A stretch of DNA of 64,000 nt, taken from the NCBI RefSeq assembly GCF_007990755.1, contig NZ_BJXA01000037.1, positions 1 through 64,000 of the forward strand, in the 5' to 3' direction. The notes beneath the pieces are model-generated. The model saw only the letters and a list, made by a program, of their open reading frames with translations, made no database searches and was not told the origin of the DNA. Numbering within the stretch: position 1 is the stretch's first letter; every line of letters starts with the position of its first letter. The position numbers and the translations under genes are program-made. The stretch is from Nocardia ninae NBRC 108245 (GTDB lineage Bacteria; Actinomycetota; Actinomycetes; Mycobacteriales; Mycobacteriaceae). Shown here piece after piece: positions 34,100-43,428 of this stretch.

Positions 34100-35620
34100 G
34101 TGCCTACGAACCGATCGACGACCACCGGATCCCTGCTCACCGCGCTGTGCCCGGAGCTCCGGACGGCGCTGACCAGGGTCGGCTACGACGCCGACACCCT
34201 GCTGGCGGTACTCGGCGAAGACGTGCACGCGGCGCTGGGCCGATCGGAACCGGTCCCGGTGCGCCGTGCCGCCCGCGACGCCTGCGAACTGGGCACGCTC
34301 ATCCGGTTGCTGCTACTCGGCGACGCACTGCCCGAACGCGATGTCGCGGCCGCCCTACTGCCGGTAGATATCGACCGCGCAGTGGCGGCGGGCCTGCTCG
34401 ATCGCGACGGCGACACCGTCCGCGCCGCGCTCGACCTGCGCCCACTGGACGCCGGGGCAGGCACCCGCTGGATCCTGTCCGACCTCGACGATTCGATGCG
34501 CAGGCGCACGCTCACCGAAGACCACGTGCTCGGTGTCGGCCACGCCTCCCTCTCGCTTCTGCGCGCCACCCCGACCCGCAAGGTCGGCTCCGTGCTCGAC
34601 CTCGGCACCGGCTGCGGCGTGCAGGCCGTGCACGCCGCCTCCTACGCGAACCAGGTGACCGCTACCGACGTGAACACCCGCGCGCTGTGGCTCGCCGAGG
34701 CCACCGCCGCGCTCAACGGACTCGATATCGAACTGCTCGAAGGCTCCTGGTTCGAACCGGTCGCTGGCCGCCGCTTCGACCAGGTGGTGGCGAACCCGCC
34801 GTTCGTGGTGGGTCCCGCGAGGATCGAGCACACCTACCGTGACTCCGGGCTCGCCCTCGACGGCGCCAGTGAATTGGTGATCGGGCAGGCGGCGGACCTG
34901 CTCGCTCCGGGCGGCACCGCCGCGATGCTGGCCGCCTGGGTGCATGTGGACGGCGAGGACTGGCGGCACCGGGTGTCGTCGTGGCTGCCCGCGCACGGCG
35001 TCGACGCCTGGGTGGTGCAGCGCGACGTCGCCGACCCCGCCCTCTATGTCGGCACCTGGCTGCGGGACGCCGGCCTCGACCCGCGCGACCCGGCCGCGCA
35101 GGCGCGCGCCGAGCAGTGGCTCGACGCCTTCACCGCGGCCGACGTCGAGGGCATCGGCTTCGGCTTCGTCTATCTGCGCGCCGTCGACGCCCCGACCGAA
35201 CTGCTCGCCGAGGACCTCACGCACGGCTTCGACGACCCGCTCGGCGACGAGGCGACCCGCTACTTCGAGCGTTCGGCCTGGCTGCGTGCCGTCGCCGGTG
35301 ACGAAAAACTGGCCTGGACTTCACGTTTCGTGGTGGACCCGGCGACCGCGCTGGAACGCGTCGCGCTGCCCGGCCCGGACGGCTGGGCCGAGCAGGTCGC
35401 GCGGGTGCACCGCGGCGACGGGCCGCGCTGGCAGCACGAGGTGGACGAGACAACCATCTCGCTGCTGGCGGGAATGCGCGCGGACGGCCTGCCGTTGTAC
35501 GAACTGATCGAACTGCTGGCGGTTGCCCACGGATCTGCCGAAGTGACCACGGAGTTCGCGGCCGAAGCGTTGTCCGTGGTGGCCGGACTGGTCCGCCACG
35601 GATTGGTGCGGCCCGTGTAA
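34100..35620 (+). CDS. class I SAM-dependent methyltransferase (N5-glutamine/HemK-like)
   Basis: 506 residues. An N-terminal helical region (about 1-150) of the DUF7059 type precedes the Rossmann domain: motif I LDLGTGCGVQAVHAA, TATDVNTRAL, and NPPF in QVVANPPFVVG, the signature of amide or amino N-methyltransferases such as PrmC. The C-terminal 200 residues are an additional domain with no clear assignment. Conserved upstream of sigB in Mycobacteriales. Target unknown. The GTG at 34100 starts the conserved region. Confidence 0.85.
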   Translation: MPTNRSTTTGSLLTALCPELRTALTRVGYDADTLLAVLGEDVHAALGRSEPVPVRRAARDACELGTLIRLLLLGDALPERDVAAALLPVDIDRAVAAGLLDRDGDTVRAALDLRPLDAGAGTRWILSDLDDSMRRRTLTEDHVLGVGHASLSLLRATPTRKVGSVLDLGTGCGVQAVHAASYANQVTATDVNTRALWLAEATAALNGLDIELLEGSWFEPVAGRRFDQVVANPPFVVGPARIEHTYRDSGLALDGASELVIGQAADLLAPGGTAAMLAAWVHVDGEDWRHRVSSWLPAHGVDAWVVQRDVADPALYVGTWLRDAGLDPRDPAAQARAEQWLDAFTAADVEGIGFGFVYLRAVDAPTELLAEDLTHGFDDPLGDEATRYFERSAWLRAVAGDEKLAWTSRFVVDPATALERVALPGPDGWAEQVARVHRGDGPRWQHEVDETTISLLAGMRADGLPLYELIELLAVAHGSAEVTTEFAAEALSVVAGLVRHGLVRPV

Positions 35621-35713
35621 ATCCGGCGATCGCGGGTAGGTCGGTGCAGGCACCGGACAGCAGGCGTTCCACCGCTGGGAGCTTCTCAGGAACTTCTCAG
35701 ACGAGAGTGAGGA

Positions 35714-35735
35714 AAACCGCACGTCAAAGCGGTTT
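35714..35735. terminator. small hairpin after the methyltransferase gene
   Basis: AAACCGC (35714-35720) and GCGGTTT (35729-35735) pair around an eight-base loop and are followed by ATCTG. Plausible terminator or leader structure ahead of the sigB promoter. Confidence 0.4.
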
Positions 35736-35750
35736 ATCTGAGCCACGACG

Positions 35751-35777
35751 GGGAACTTTATCTCTGTCGGGTCCGTT
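35751..35777 (+). promoter_or_regulatory. ECF-sigma (SigE/SigH-type) promoter of sigB
   Basis: GGGAAC at 35751-35756 and CGTT at 35774-35777, separated by 17 bases, match the -35/-10 consensus (GGAAC-N16/17-CGTT) of mycobacterial SigE and SigH. The same architecture controls sigB in M. tuberculosis. It lies about 36 bases before the sigB ATG. Confidence 0.75.
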
Positions 35778-35812
35778 GTTCGGAGTGAGACACCACCGAC
35801 AGGAGGCAAGTC

Positions 35813-36781
35813 ATGACAAGCCCCGCCACCACTCGTGTGCGCATCAGCGATTCGGACCTCGACGCCCAGAGCCCCGCAGCCGATCTGGTACGCGTGTACC
35901 TGAATGGAATCGGCCGTACTGCGCTGCTCACGGCCGCCGACGAGGTCGAATTGGCCAAGCGTATCGAGGCGGGCCTCTACGCCCAGCACCTGCTGGAGAC
36001 CGGCAAACGTCTGTCGGCCACCCGCAAGCGTGATCTGGCCCTCATCGTTCGCGAAGGCCAGGCCGCACGGTCGCACCTGTTGGAAGCCAACCTCCGCCTC
36101 GTGGTCTCCCTCGCCAAGCGCTACACCGGCCGCGGCATGCCGCTGCTGGATCTCATCCAGGAAGGCAACCTGGGTCTGATCCGCGCCATGGAGAAGTTCG
36201 ACTACGCCAAGGGCTTCAAGTTCTCCACGTACGCCACCTGGTGGATCCGGCAAGCCATCACCCGTGGCATGGCCGATCAGAGCCGCACCATCCGGCTGCC
36301 CGTCCACCTGGTCGAACAGGTGAACAAGCTGGCCAGGATCAAGCGCGAACTGCACCAGCAGCTCGGCCGCGAGGCCACCGACGCGGAACTGGCGAACGAG
36401 TCCGGCATCCCGGTCGAGAAGATCTCCGATCTGCTCGATCACAGCCGCGACCCGGTCAGCCTGGACATGCCGGTCGGCAACGACGAAGAGGCCCCGCTCG
36501 GCGACTTCATCGAAGACTCCGAGGCCACCTCCGCCGAGTCCGCGGTGATCGCCGGACTGCTGCACCACGACGTGCGCAGCGTCCTGGCCACCCTCGATGA
36601 GCGCGAGCAGCAGGTCATCCGCCTGCGCTTCGGTCTCGACGACGGCCAGCCGCGCACCCTCGACCAGATCGGCAAGCTCTTCGGGCTCTCCCGCGAGCGC
36701 GTCCGGCAGATCGAGCGCGAGGTCATGTCGAAGCTGCGCAAGGGCGAGCGGGCCGACCGGCTCCGCGCCTACGCCAGCTGA
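35813..36781 (+). CDS. sigB: RNA polymerase sigma factor SigB
   Basis: 322-residue primary-like (group 2) sigma factor for stress and stationary phase. It lacks the Lys/Ala and acidic N-terminus of SigA. Region 1.2 is [19 protein letters not shown]; region 2 has [36 protein letters not shown] and [17 protein letters not shown]; region 4 has [25 protein letters not shown] at 35800-35806 precedes the ATG. The upstream ECF-type promoter suggests it relays SigE/SigH signals. Synteny with ideR downstream is conserved, though here separated by about 4.7 kb. Confidence 0.97.
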   Translation: MTSPATTRVRISDSDLDAQSPAADLVRVYLNGIGRTALLTAADEVELAKRIEAGLYAQHLLETGKRLSATRKRDLALIVREGQAARSHLLEANLRLVVSLAKRYTGRGMPLLDLIQEGNLGLIRAMEKFDYAKGFKFSTYATWWIRQAITRGMADQSRTIRLPVHLVEQVNKLARIKRELHQQLGREATDAELANESGIPVEKISDLLDHSRDPVSLDMPVGNDEEAPLGDFIEDSEATSAESAVIAGLLHHDVRSVLATLDEREQQVIRLRFGLDDGQPRTLDQIGKLFGLSRERVRQIEREVMSKLRKGERADRLRAYAS

Positions 36782-36811
36782 CCCCGTGCCGGAACACTCC
36801 GGCCCCATAAC

Positions 36812-36870
36812 GACGCCGGGTTCCCCCGAGACCAGCCCGGCGTCCAGACCTGGTGACCCTCGGGGTCACC
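36812..36870 (+). terminator. tandem hairpins after sigB
   Basis: GACGCCGGG (36812-36820) pairs with CCCGGCGTC (36836-36844), and GGTGACCC (36852-36859) with GGGTCACC (36863-36870) around a three-base loop. Two consecutive GC-rich stems starting 30 bases past the sigB stop. No U-tract. Confidence 0.55.
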
Positions 36871-37004
36871 TGCCAACGCCGGCCGGTGCCGCGTATCTCC
36901 GCCCCCTCCGGGATAGCGCGAGCCGGTCGGCGTGAATTGTGCCGGGCCGTCCAATTCTGCGACGGCCCAACGACTCCCGGCAGTTGCTTCAGCTGCTGGA
37001 TGCG

Positions 37005-37355
37005 TCAGACCTTCCGATAGTGCTCCGCCAGCGCACCGAACGCCACCTTGGGTTCCCAAGGCATATCCGGATAGGCCTGCCCGAGACCGGCATCCAGGAC
37101 TTTGACGATGCCGTAGCTGGCCGAGTCCAAGTCGTCCTTCGGGTCGCCGTCAAAACGGTGCACATGGTCGTAGAGCGCGAAGAGGAACACGAAAGCGGCA
37201 TCGACACCCTCGGCGGCGAAAATCTCCAGGAGCTCGCGCACGTACGCCACCTGACCCTCCTCATCGCGTGCGTACACGCCGTTCATGCGCACCGGGCCCT
37301 GGGCGTCGTACTCGATGATCTCCAGTCCCTGCGCGCCAGGACGCCGGACCCGGTG
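37005..37355 (-). pseudogene. C-terminal remnant of a larger conserved protein
   Basis: The frame encodes about 115 residues: HRVRRPGAQGLEIIEYDAQG, then GVYARDEEGQVAYVRELLEI, GVDAAFVFLFALYDHVHRF and DLDSASYGIVKVLDAG, ending EHYRKV. It resembles the C-terminal end of a TIM-barrel-like actinobacterial protein family annotated variously as abortive-infection or glycoside-hydrolase-like, whose N-terminal part is missing. The similarity begins immediately after the stop codon of the upstream acyltransferase gene, so the rest was probably deleted. A GTG at 37292 could start a 95-residue product. Assignment tentative. Confidence 0.45.
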
Positions 37356-37357
37356 GG

Positions 37358-40030
37358 TCAGCCGAGGCGGCGGGGGCCCGTGTCGAAGCGGCTTGGTTCG
37401 GGGCCGATTCGGCCGCGGGCGTAGAGGATTTCGGCGGAGTTGGTGGAGGCCAGGACGGGGTCGAAGGAGAGTTCGCGCATGTGGGGGAGGTCGTCGAAGA
37501 GGGCTGAGATGCGTTGGGCGAGTTCGGCTAAGGCGGCCTTGTCTACGCGGGGGCTGGCGGGGGTGCCGGAGAGCAGGGGTGCTGCGCGGGGGGCGTCGAT
37601 GAGGGCGGTTGCCTCGTCGGCGGTGAGGGGTAGGGCTCGGTAGGCGCGGTCGCCGAGGAGTTCGATGATCAGGCCGGAGAGGCCGAACTCGATGACCGAA
37701 CCAAAGGACGGGTCATCCTGGACGCGCAGGACGCAGCCGACGCCCTTGGTGGCCATCTTCTGGATGTGCAGCACCGGGTCGCCGCACAGTTCGACCAGGT
37801 CCGCGTACGCCTGCCGCACCGCTTCGGGGCGCCACAGGTCCAGCCGAACACCGGTGAGATCCGGTCGGCGACGCCACAATTCGCCGGTCGCCTTGGCCGC
37901 GACCGGGTAGCCGAGCTCTTCGGCCGCGGTGACCGCCTCGTCGGCGCTGCGCACCTCGCGGAACTCCACCACCGAAATGCCGTAGCAGCCCAGCAGTTCG
38001 ACGGTTTCCAGGTCGGTGAGCCGACGGCCGCCGGATTCGGCCATCCACTGCGCGACCAGCGTGCGCGCCCGTTCGGTGTCGATACCGTCCGGACGCATCA
38101 CCTGTGACACCGGTCGGGTGCGCCACTCCGCGTAGCGACGGACCCGAGCCAGCGCCCGTGCTGCGCGCTCCGGGTCGGGATACGAGGGAATCGACCCGCG
38201 CACCGCCGTCGCGCCCGCGCCGCGGACCGCCAGCAGATGCGGAATGCCCTGTTCGGCAATGAATGTGGTCAGAATCGGTTTGCCTGAATCGGGGACAGCA
38301 GCGGCAGCCTCGCGGATGGCGTCGGCGAAGCCGGCCATCGGCAGCGGGACCGGTGGCGCGAAAACCACTAGCACCGAGTCGATATCGGCAGATTGCAGTG
38401 CTGCCACCGTCGCGTCGAGGTAGGCGCCGGGGGTCGCCTGTGGTCCCAGGTTCACCGGGTCGCCGACCGTCAGTCCCTCGCTCTGCGCGGCATCGACGGC
38501 CAGCCAGTTGAGCGCCGCACTGTTGCCGACAACCGCCAACCGGGAACCGCCGGGCAACGGCTGATACCCGAGCAGCGCGGCGCAGTCGAACAGCTCCGAG
38601 ATGGAGTCGACCTGCACGATTCCCGCCTGCGCAAACAGGTCTCGCACGATCGAGCGGTCCATATCGCCCGCCGGTTGGGCGGCGTGGCGACCGCTGCTCA
38701 CCGCGACGATCGGCTTGGTCCTGGCCACCCGGCGCGCGATCCGGGAGAACTTGCGCGGGTTACCGAAACTCTCCAGGTAGAGCAGCACCACATCGGTATC
38801 CGGGTCGGTGTCCCAATACTGGAGCAGGTCGTTGCCGGACACGTCGGCGCGGTCGCCGGCCGACACGAACGTCGACAGCCCGAGATTCCTGGCCGCGGCC
38901 TCACCGAGGATGGCCGCCCCCAACGGCCCGGACTGACAGAAGAACCCGATCCGCCCGCGGCTGGGCAGCACCGATGCCAGCGTCGCGTTGAGCGCCACCT
39001 CAGGATCGGTGTTCACGATGCCGAGCGCGCTCGGCCCGACCACCCGCATCCCGTGTCCGCGTGCGGCGGCGACCAACTCCTGCTCGGCCGTCCCGCCGGC
39101 CACACCGGTCGTGTCGAAGCCGGCGGTGAGCACGACAAGCCCCTTGACGCCCTTGGCCATACAGTCGTCCAGCACCGAGCCGATCGCCTCCGGCGGCACC
39201 GCTACCACCGCGAGGTCGACCTCGTCGGGGATCTCCCGCACCGTCGCGTAGGCACGCACGCCGCGCACCGCGCGCCGATTCGGATTCACCGGGAACACCG
39301 GACCTTGGAACACACCGGACAGCAGGTTGTTCAGCACCGCGCCGCCCACCCGGCCGGTGCTCGGTGTCGCGCCGATCACCGCCACCGATCGCGGAGTGAG
39401 CAGATTGCCCACGCTGCGCGCCTCGGAGGCCCGCTCGCGCGAATCCCGCACGGAGAGCAAGGCTTCGGTGGGATCGATGGCGAATTCCAGGTGCAGCACC
39501 GACCCGTCCCTGCTGCGCTCCACCTGATAGCCCGCGTCCCGGAAGACCGTCACCATGGTGGTGTTCTCCGCGAGCACCTCGGCGACGAAGGTCTCGATCT
39601 TGTTCTCCGCGGCGGCACCGGCCAAGTGCTCCAACAGAATCGAGCCGAGCCCGCGGCCCTGATGCGCGTCGGCCACCACGAACGCGACCTCCGCGGACCG
39701 CCGCCCGTCCCGGTCCAGCAGCTCATACCGGCCCACCGCGACGATCGCGGTGCCGAGCACCAGCACCAGGCCGACCCGGTCGTGATAGTCGACATGGGTG
39801 GTCCGGTAGAGATCCTTCGGCGAGATCCGCGGGTACGGACCGAAATAACGTAGATACCTGGTGCGATCGGACAGCGCGGCGTGGAACTCCTGCATCGCGT
39901 CGGCGTCGTCCGGCGTGATCGGCCGCAGCCGGACCACGCCGCCGTCGGAGGCGAGCACGTCGGCGAACCAGTGCTGCGGCGGCGGGGGCGGGACCGCCGG
40001 TGTGTCCGGAGTGTCTACGGGGTCAGTCAC
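37358..40030 (-). CDS. GNAT acetyltransferase fused to ADP-forming acyl-CoA synthetase
   Basis: 890 residues. Residues about 30-180 form a GNAT domain (acetyl-CoA loop AHQGRGLGSILLEHL). Then come the NDP-forming acyl-CoA synthetase modules: CoA-binding (SVAVIGATPSTGRVGGAVL), succinyl-CoA-ligase-like domains (FFCQSGPLGAAILGEAA, LPGGSRLAVVGNSAAL) and a C-terminal ATP-grasp (DLETVELLGCYGISVVEF, GYPVAAKATG). Related Pat-type proteins acetylate lysines of acyl-CoA synthetases. The GTG at 40030 has GGAGGACC upstream and overlaps the AcuC-like gene by eight bases, linking the acetyltransferase to a deacetylase. The catalytic His of the synthetase was not verified. Confidence 0.88.
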   Translation of the reverse strand: MTDPVDTPDTPAVPPPPPQHWFADVLASDGGVVRLRPITPDDADAMQEFHAALSDRTRYLRYFGPYPRISPKDLYRTTHVDYHDRVGLVLVLGTAIVAVGRYELLDRDGRRSAEVAFVVADAHQGRGLGSILLEHLAGAAAENKIETFVAEVLAENTTMVTVFRDAGYQVERSRDGSVLHLEFAIDPTEALLSVRDSRERASEARSVGNLLTPRSVAVIGATPSTGRVGGAVLNNLLSGVFQGPVFPVNPNRRAVRGVRAYATVREIPDEVDLAVVAVPPEAIGSVLDDCMAKGVKGLVVLTAGFDTTGVAGGTAEQELVAAARGHGMRVVGPSALGIVNTDPEVALNATLASVLPSRGRIGFFCQSGPLGAAILGEAAARNLGLSTFVSAGDRADVSGNDLLQYWDTDPDTDVVLLYLESFGNPRKFSRIARRVARTKPIVAVSSGRHAAQPAGDMDRSIVRDLFAQAGIVQVDSISELFDCAALLGYQPLPGGSRLAVVGNSAALNWLAVDAAQSEGLTVGDPVNLGPQATPGAYLDATVAALQSADIDSVLVVFAPPVPLPMAGFADAIREAAAAVPDSGKPILTTFIAEQGIPHLLAVRGAGATAVRGSIPSYPDPERAARALARVRRYAEWRTRPVSQVMRPDGIDTERARTLVAQWMAESGGRRLTDLETVELLGCYGISVVEFREVRSADEAVTAAEELGYPVAAKATGELWRRRPDLTGVRLDLWRPEAVRQAYADLVELCGDPVLHIQKMATKGVGCVLRVQDDPSFGSVIEFGLSGLIIELLGDRAYRALPLTADEATALIDAPRAAPLLSGTPASPRVDKAALAELAQRISALFDDLPHMRELSFDPVLASTNSAEILYARGRIGPEPSRFDTGPRRLG

Positions 40031-41291
40031 GAGGGTCCTCCGGGTCCAGGCCGAGCAACCCGAAAGTCGCTCGGCGAGTGGCCAGCACGGCCGTGTCGAT
40101 GGCGCGTTGGGCGCGGTCGAAGCGCGCGTCCCCAGTCTCCCCCGTGCCGCCAGGGCCATCCCACGGGCGGTAGGCGATGTCGCCGCCGTCCCCCATGGTG
40201 CGCGGCGGATCGACCTTCGGCGCCGCCGCGCGGACCTGGTCGATCCACTGCTGGGGGATCTCGGTCTCCGGCGCGATGGTGCGGTCCAGCGCGGTGGCCA
40301 GCAGGTGCGTCCAGGACCGCGGCACCACCCGGATCAGCCCGTAGCCGCCGCCTCCCACGGCGAGCCAGCGCCCTTCGGCGTATTGGTCGGCCAGGTCGCG
40401 CATGGCACGGAACGCGGCGCGCTGACCGTCCACGGTGAGTTCCAGGTCGGCGAGTGGATCCTCGCGATGGGTGTCCACCCCGCATTGGCTGACCACGATC
40501 TGCGGCCGGAACGCCGCGACCGCACCGGGCACGACCGCGTGGAAACCGCGCAACCACTGGGCGTCTCGGGTGCCGGGCAGCAGCGGCAGATTGATCGCGC
40601 TCCCCTCGGCGGCGCCCGCACCCGTCTCCTCGGGCCAGCCGGTGTTCGGCCAGAGGGTCGCCGGGTGCTGGTGCAGCGAAACGGTGAGCACCCGCGGGTC
40701 GGCGTAGAACGCGCGCTGCACCCCGTCACCGTGGTGCACGTCGACGTCGAGATAGACGATGCGGTCGAAGCCGTGATCCAGCAGCCAGGAGATGGCCACC
40801 GCCGCATCGTTGTACACGCAGAACCCGGACGCCGAGTCCGCCATCGCGTGGTGCATGCCGCCGCCGATACTCACCGCACGCCTGGTCCGGCCCTCGGCGA
40901 TCTCCCTGGCCGCGGCCAGCGTGCCGCCGACGATCACCGAGGCCGCCTGATGCATGCCAGGGAACACCGGGTTGTCCGGCGACCCCAGACCGAACGGCGG
41001 GGCCTGCGGCGAACCGGCGGGCGCCGTGACGTGCTCGACCGCATCGATGTACGCGGCGGTATGGATGCGCAACAGGTCGGCTCGATCGGCCGCGGCGGGT
41101 GCCAATAGCTCGACACCGTCGAGTAATCCGAGACTTTCGGCGAGCGCCATGGTGAACTTCAGGCGCGCAGGTTTCATCGGATGCTGCGGAGTCCAGGTGT
41201 AGTCGAGAAACCGGTCGGTCCACACGACGGTTCCTGGGCTGCGCTGTTCGCCGGGTGGCGCCGGACGTTCGCCGCGCGGTGCAGTGGCCAT
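40023..41291 (-). CDS. acuC: AcuC-type histone deacetylase family protein
   Basis: 422-residue zinc-dependent class I/II HDAC fold. Visible active-site elements: SIGGGMHHAMADSASGFCVY (tandem His), YLDVDVHHGDGVQ (zinc Asp/His), VSQCGVDTHREDPL (second zinc Asp) and GGGGYGLIRVVPRSW. AcuC enzymes remove acetyl groups from lysines of acetyl-CoA synthetase. Overlap with the GNAT/acyl-CoA synthetase gene suggests an acetylation-deacetylation switch encoded as one unit. ATG at 41291; the frame is open far upstream only because it runs antisense to ideR and galE. Confidence 0.92.
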   Translation of the reverse strand: MATAPRGERPAPPGEQRSPGTVVWTDRFLDYTWTPQHPMKPARLKFTMALAESLGLLDGVELLAPAAADRADLLRIHTAAYIDAVEHVTAPAGSPQAPPFGLGSPDNPVFPGMHQAASVIVGGTLAAAREIAEGRTRRAVSIGGGMHHAMADSASGFCVYNDAAVAISWLLDHGFDRIVYLDVDVHHGDGVQRAFYADPRVLTVSLHQHPATLWPNTGWPEETGAGAAEGSAINLPLLPGTRDAQWLRGFHAVVPGAVAAFRPQIVVSQCGVDTHREDPLADLELTVDGQRAAFRAMRDLADQYAEGRWLAVGGGGYGLIRVVPRSWTHLLATALDRTIAPETEIPQQWIDQVRAAAPKVDPPRTMGDGGDIAYRPWDGPGGTGETGDARFDRAQRAIDTAVLATRRATFGLLGLDPEDPRD

Positions 41292-41459
41292 GCTCGCAAC
41301 GCTACGCGGGAAGGTACGGACCCTGTCGAACGTTGGTATGCAGTAGAAATACAGATAAGTGCGATCGCGGCGGCTAGCCGTGCGCCGAACGGAATCCCGC
41401 ATTGCCGCGCACCATGCGGCGCGACACCGTCCGGCGCAGGGCCGTGTCGGTGTGCGTAG

Positions 41460-41465
41460 GTAGAA
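41460..41465 (+). promoter_or_regulatory. candidate ideR -10 element
   Basis: TAGAAT at 41460-41465, 24 bases before the GTG start, with the ribosome binding site AAGGGG between. No convincing -35; no iron box seen in the 198-base interval to acuC. Confidence 0.35.
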
Positions 41466-41489
41466 TTCGTGCCGACGAAGGGGTAACTG

Positions 41490-42176
41490 GTGAAAGATCT
41501 GGTCGACACCACGGAGATGTATCTCCGTACCATCTACGACCTCGAGGAGGAGGGCGTGGTGCCCCTGCGTGCTCGCATCGCCGAGCGCCTCGAACAGAGT
41601 GGACCGACGGTGAGCCAAACTGTCGCTCGGATGGAGCGCGACGGTTTGCTGCTGGTCGCCGGAGACCGTCATCTCGAGCTGACCGAGAAGGGCCGCAGCA
41701 TGGCGGTCGCCGTGATGCGCAAGCACCGGCTCGCCGAACGCCTGCTCGTCGACATCATCGGCCTGGACTGGCAGAACGTGCACGCCGAGGCCTGCCGCTG
41801 GGAACACGTGATGAGCGAGGACGTCGAACGGCGTCTGGTCGAGGTGCTCAACCACCCGACCACCTCCCCTTACGGCAACCCGATCCCCGGCCTGGACGAG
41901 CTGGGCATCGCGCCGCCGGCCTCCGCCGAGGAAACCCTGGTTCGGCTCTCCGATCTGCCGCAGGGCCAGGTGCACGCCGTCGTGGTGCGCAGGCTGGCCG
42001 AGCACATCCAGACCGACCCCGAGGTCATCGGTCAGCTGCGTGAGGCGGGCGTGGTGCCCGACGCACGCGTCACCGTCGAGAACAAGCCGGGCTCGGTGGT
42101 CATCACCGTGCCGGGCCACGAGGGGTTCGAGCTGTCCGACGAGATGGCGCACGCCGTCCAGGTCAAGCTGGTCTGA
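41490..42176 (+). CDS. ideR: iron-dependent repressor IdeR (DtxR family)
   Basis: 228-residue Fe2+-activated repressor of siderophore genes and activator of iron storage. The winged helix is intact (IAERLEQSGPTVSQTVARMERDG). All metal ligands of DtxR/IdeR are at their canonical numbers: Met10, Cys102, Glu105, His106 for the regulatory site and His79, Glu83, His98 for the ancillary site. The C-terminus is the SH3-like domain (DARVTVENKPGSVVITV). GTG at 41490 with AAGGGG upstream; galE begins three bases after its stop, as in corynebacterial dtxR-galE. Confidence 0.97.
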   Translation: MKDLVDTTEMYLRTIYDLEEEGVVPLRARIAERLEQSGPTVSQTVARMERDGLLLVAGDRHLELTEKGRSMAVAVMRKHRLAERLLVDIIGLDWQNVHAEACRWEHVMSEDVERRLVEVLNHPTTSPYGNPIPGLDELGIAPPASAEETLVRLSDLPQGQVHAVVVRRLAEHIQTDPEVIGQLREAGVVPDARVTVENKPGSVVITVPGHEGFELSDEMAHAVQVKLV

Positions 42177-42179
42177 CGC

Positions 42180-43160
42180 GTGAAACTTCTGGTCACCGGC
42201 GGAGCCGGGTACGTCGGCGGGGTCTGCGCGCAGGTGCTGCTCGAAGCAGGTCATGAGGTCGTCGTGGTCGACGACCTGTCCACCGGAAACGCCGAGGGCG
42301 TCCCGTCCGGCGCCCGCTTCGTCGAAGGCGATATCGCGCAGGCCGCGACTGCCCTGCTCGGGGCCGAATCCTTCGACGGCGTCCTGCATTTCGCGGCACA
42401 ATCGCTGGTCGGCGAGTCGGTGCAGCAGCCGGAGAAGTACTGGCACGGCAATGTGGTGAAGACCTTCGAACTGCTGGAGGCGATGCGCAAGGCAGGCACG
42501 CCACGACTGGTGTTCTCCTCCACCGCCGCCGTTTACGGCGAACCGGAGCAGGTGCCGATCACCGAGGACGCGCCGACCCGGCCCACCAACCCGTACGGTG
42601 CGTCGAAGCTCGCCATCGATCACGCCATCACCTCCTACTCGATCGCGCACGGACTGGCGGCGACCAGCCTGCGCTACTTCAATGTCGCCGGCGCCTATGG
42701 TGGCCTCGGCGAAAACCGCGTGGTGGAAACACATCTCATTCCGCTGGTGCTGCAGGTCGCGCTCGGGCACCGCAAGGCGATCTCGGTCTTCGGCACCGAC
42801 TGGCCGACTCCGGACGGCACCGCCGTGCGCGACTACATCCACATCCGCGACCTCGCCGAGGCGCACCTGCTGGCCCTGGCCACCTCCGAGCCGGGCACCC
42901 ACCGCATCTACAACCTCGGTAGCGGCACCGGATTCTCGGTCCGCGAAGTGATTTCGGCGTGCGAACGCGTCACGGGCCTGCCCATCACCGCCCAGGACGC
43001 CCCCCGCCGACCCGGCGACCCGGCAACCCTCATCGCCTCCAGCGAGCGGGCCATCGCCGAGCTCGGCTGGCGCCCGAAGCACAACGATCTCGACGAAATC
43101 GTCTCCGACGCCTGGGATTTCCTCCAGTCGCTCGGCCCACGCGCACACAGCGCTCGCTGA
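42180..43160 (+). CDS. galE: UDP-glucose 4-epimerase
   Basis: 326-residue extended SDR that interconverts UDP-glucose and UDP-galactose for arabinogalactan and other wall polymers. [16 protein letters not shown] (NAD loop), [25 protein letters not shown] (catalytic Tyr and Lys), LRYFNVAGA and [13 protein letters not shown] are present. Its GTG follows the ideR stop by three bases, so the two are co-transcribed. Confidence 0.95.
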   Translation: MKLLVTGGAGYVGGVCAQVLLEAGHEVVVVDDLSTGNAEGVPSGARFVEGDIAQAATALLGAESFDGVLHFAAQSLVGESVQQPEKYWHGNVVKTFELLEAMRKAGTPRLVFSSTAAVYGEPEQVPITEDAPTRPTNPYGASKLAIDHAITSYSIAHGLAATSLRYFNVAGAYGGLGENRVVETHLIPLVLQVALGHRKAISVFGTDWPTPDGTAVRDYIHIRDLAEAHLLALATSEPGTHRIYNLGSGTGFSVREVISACERVTGLPITAQDAPRRPGDPATLIASSERAIAELGWRPKHNDLDEIVSDAWDFLQSLGPRAHSAR

Positions 43161-43178
43161 GGATCCGCGTCCCGCATC

Positions 43179-43223
43179 GACCGGGGCAGCACGGCCGTCC
43201 ACCTCCGCTGAGCTGCCCCGGTC
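43179..43223 (+). terminator. terminator-like stem after galE
   Basis: GACCGGGGCAGC (43179-43190) pairs perfectly with GCTGCCCCGGTC (43212-43223), loop 21 bases, 18 bases past the galE stop. Confidence 0.6.
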
Positions 43224-43428
43224 ATCTGCTGCGTACTCGCGGGCCCCAGGGGATCGACGGTCGCCGAGCGCTGGCTCGCACCCGGTGGGTCGTCCACGCC
43301 GCTGTTCACCGTGTGCCCTTCGCCACCACCGGCGTAGCGGCCCGCGACGGGGCCGACCCGGTAGCCAGTGGCATACGTCGCGGTGACCGCTGGAAACCGA
43401 CAGCGCAACCCCGTGTCGGGCTGGCCCT

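Noticed and set aside
41292-41489. IdeR-binding iron box in the ideR promoter
   Set aside because: No TTAGG-type inverted repeat was found in the interval.
41292-43202. Upstream extension of the acuC frame over ideR and galE
   Set aside because: The AcuC fold begins at the ATG at 41291; the extension is the antisense of ideR and galE.
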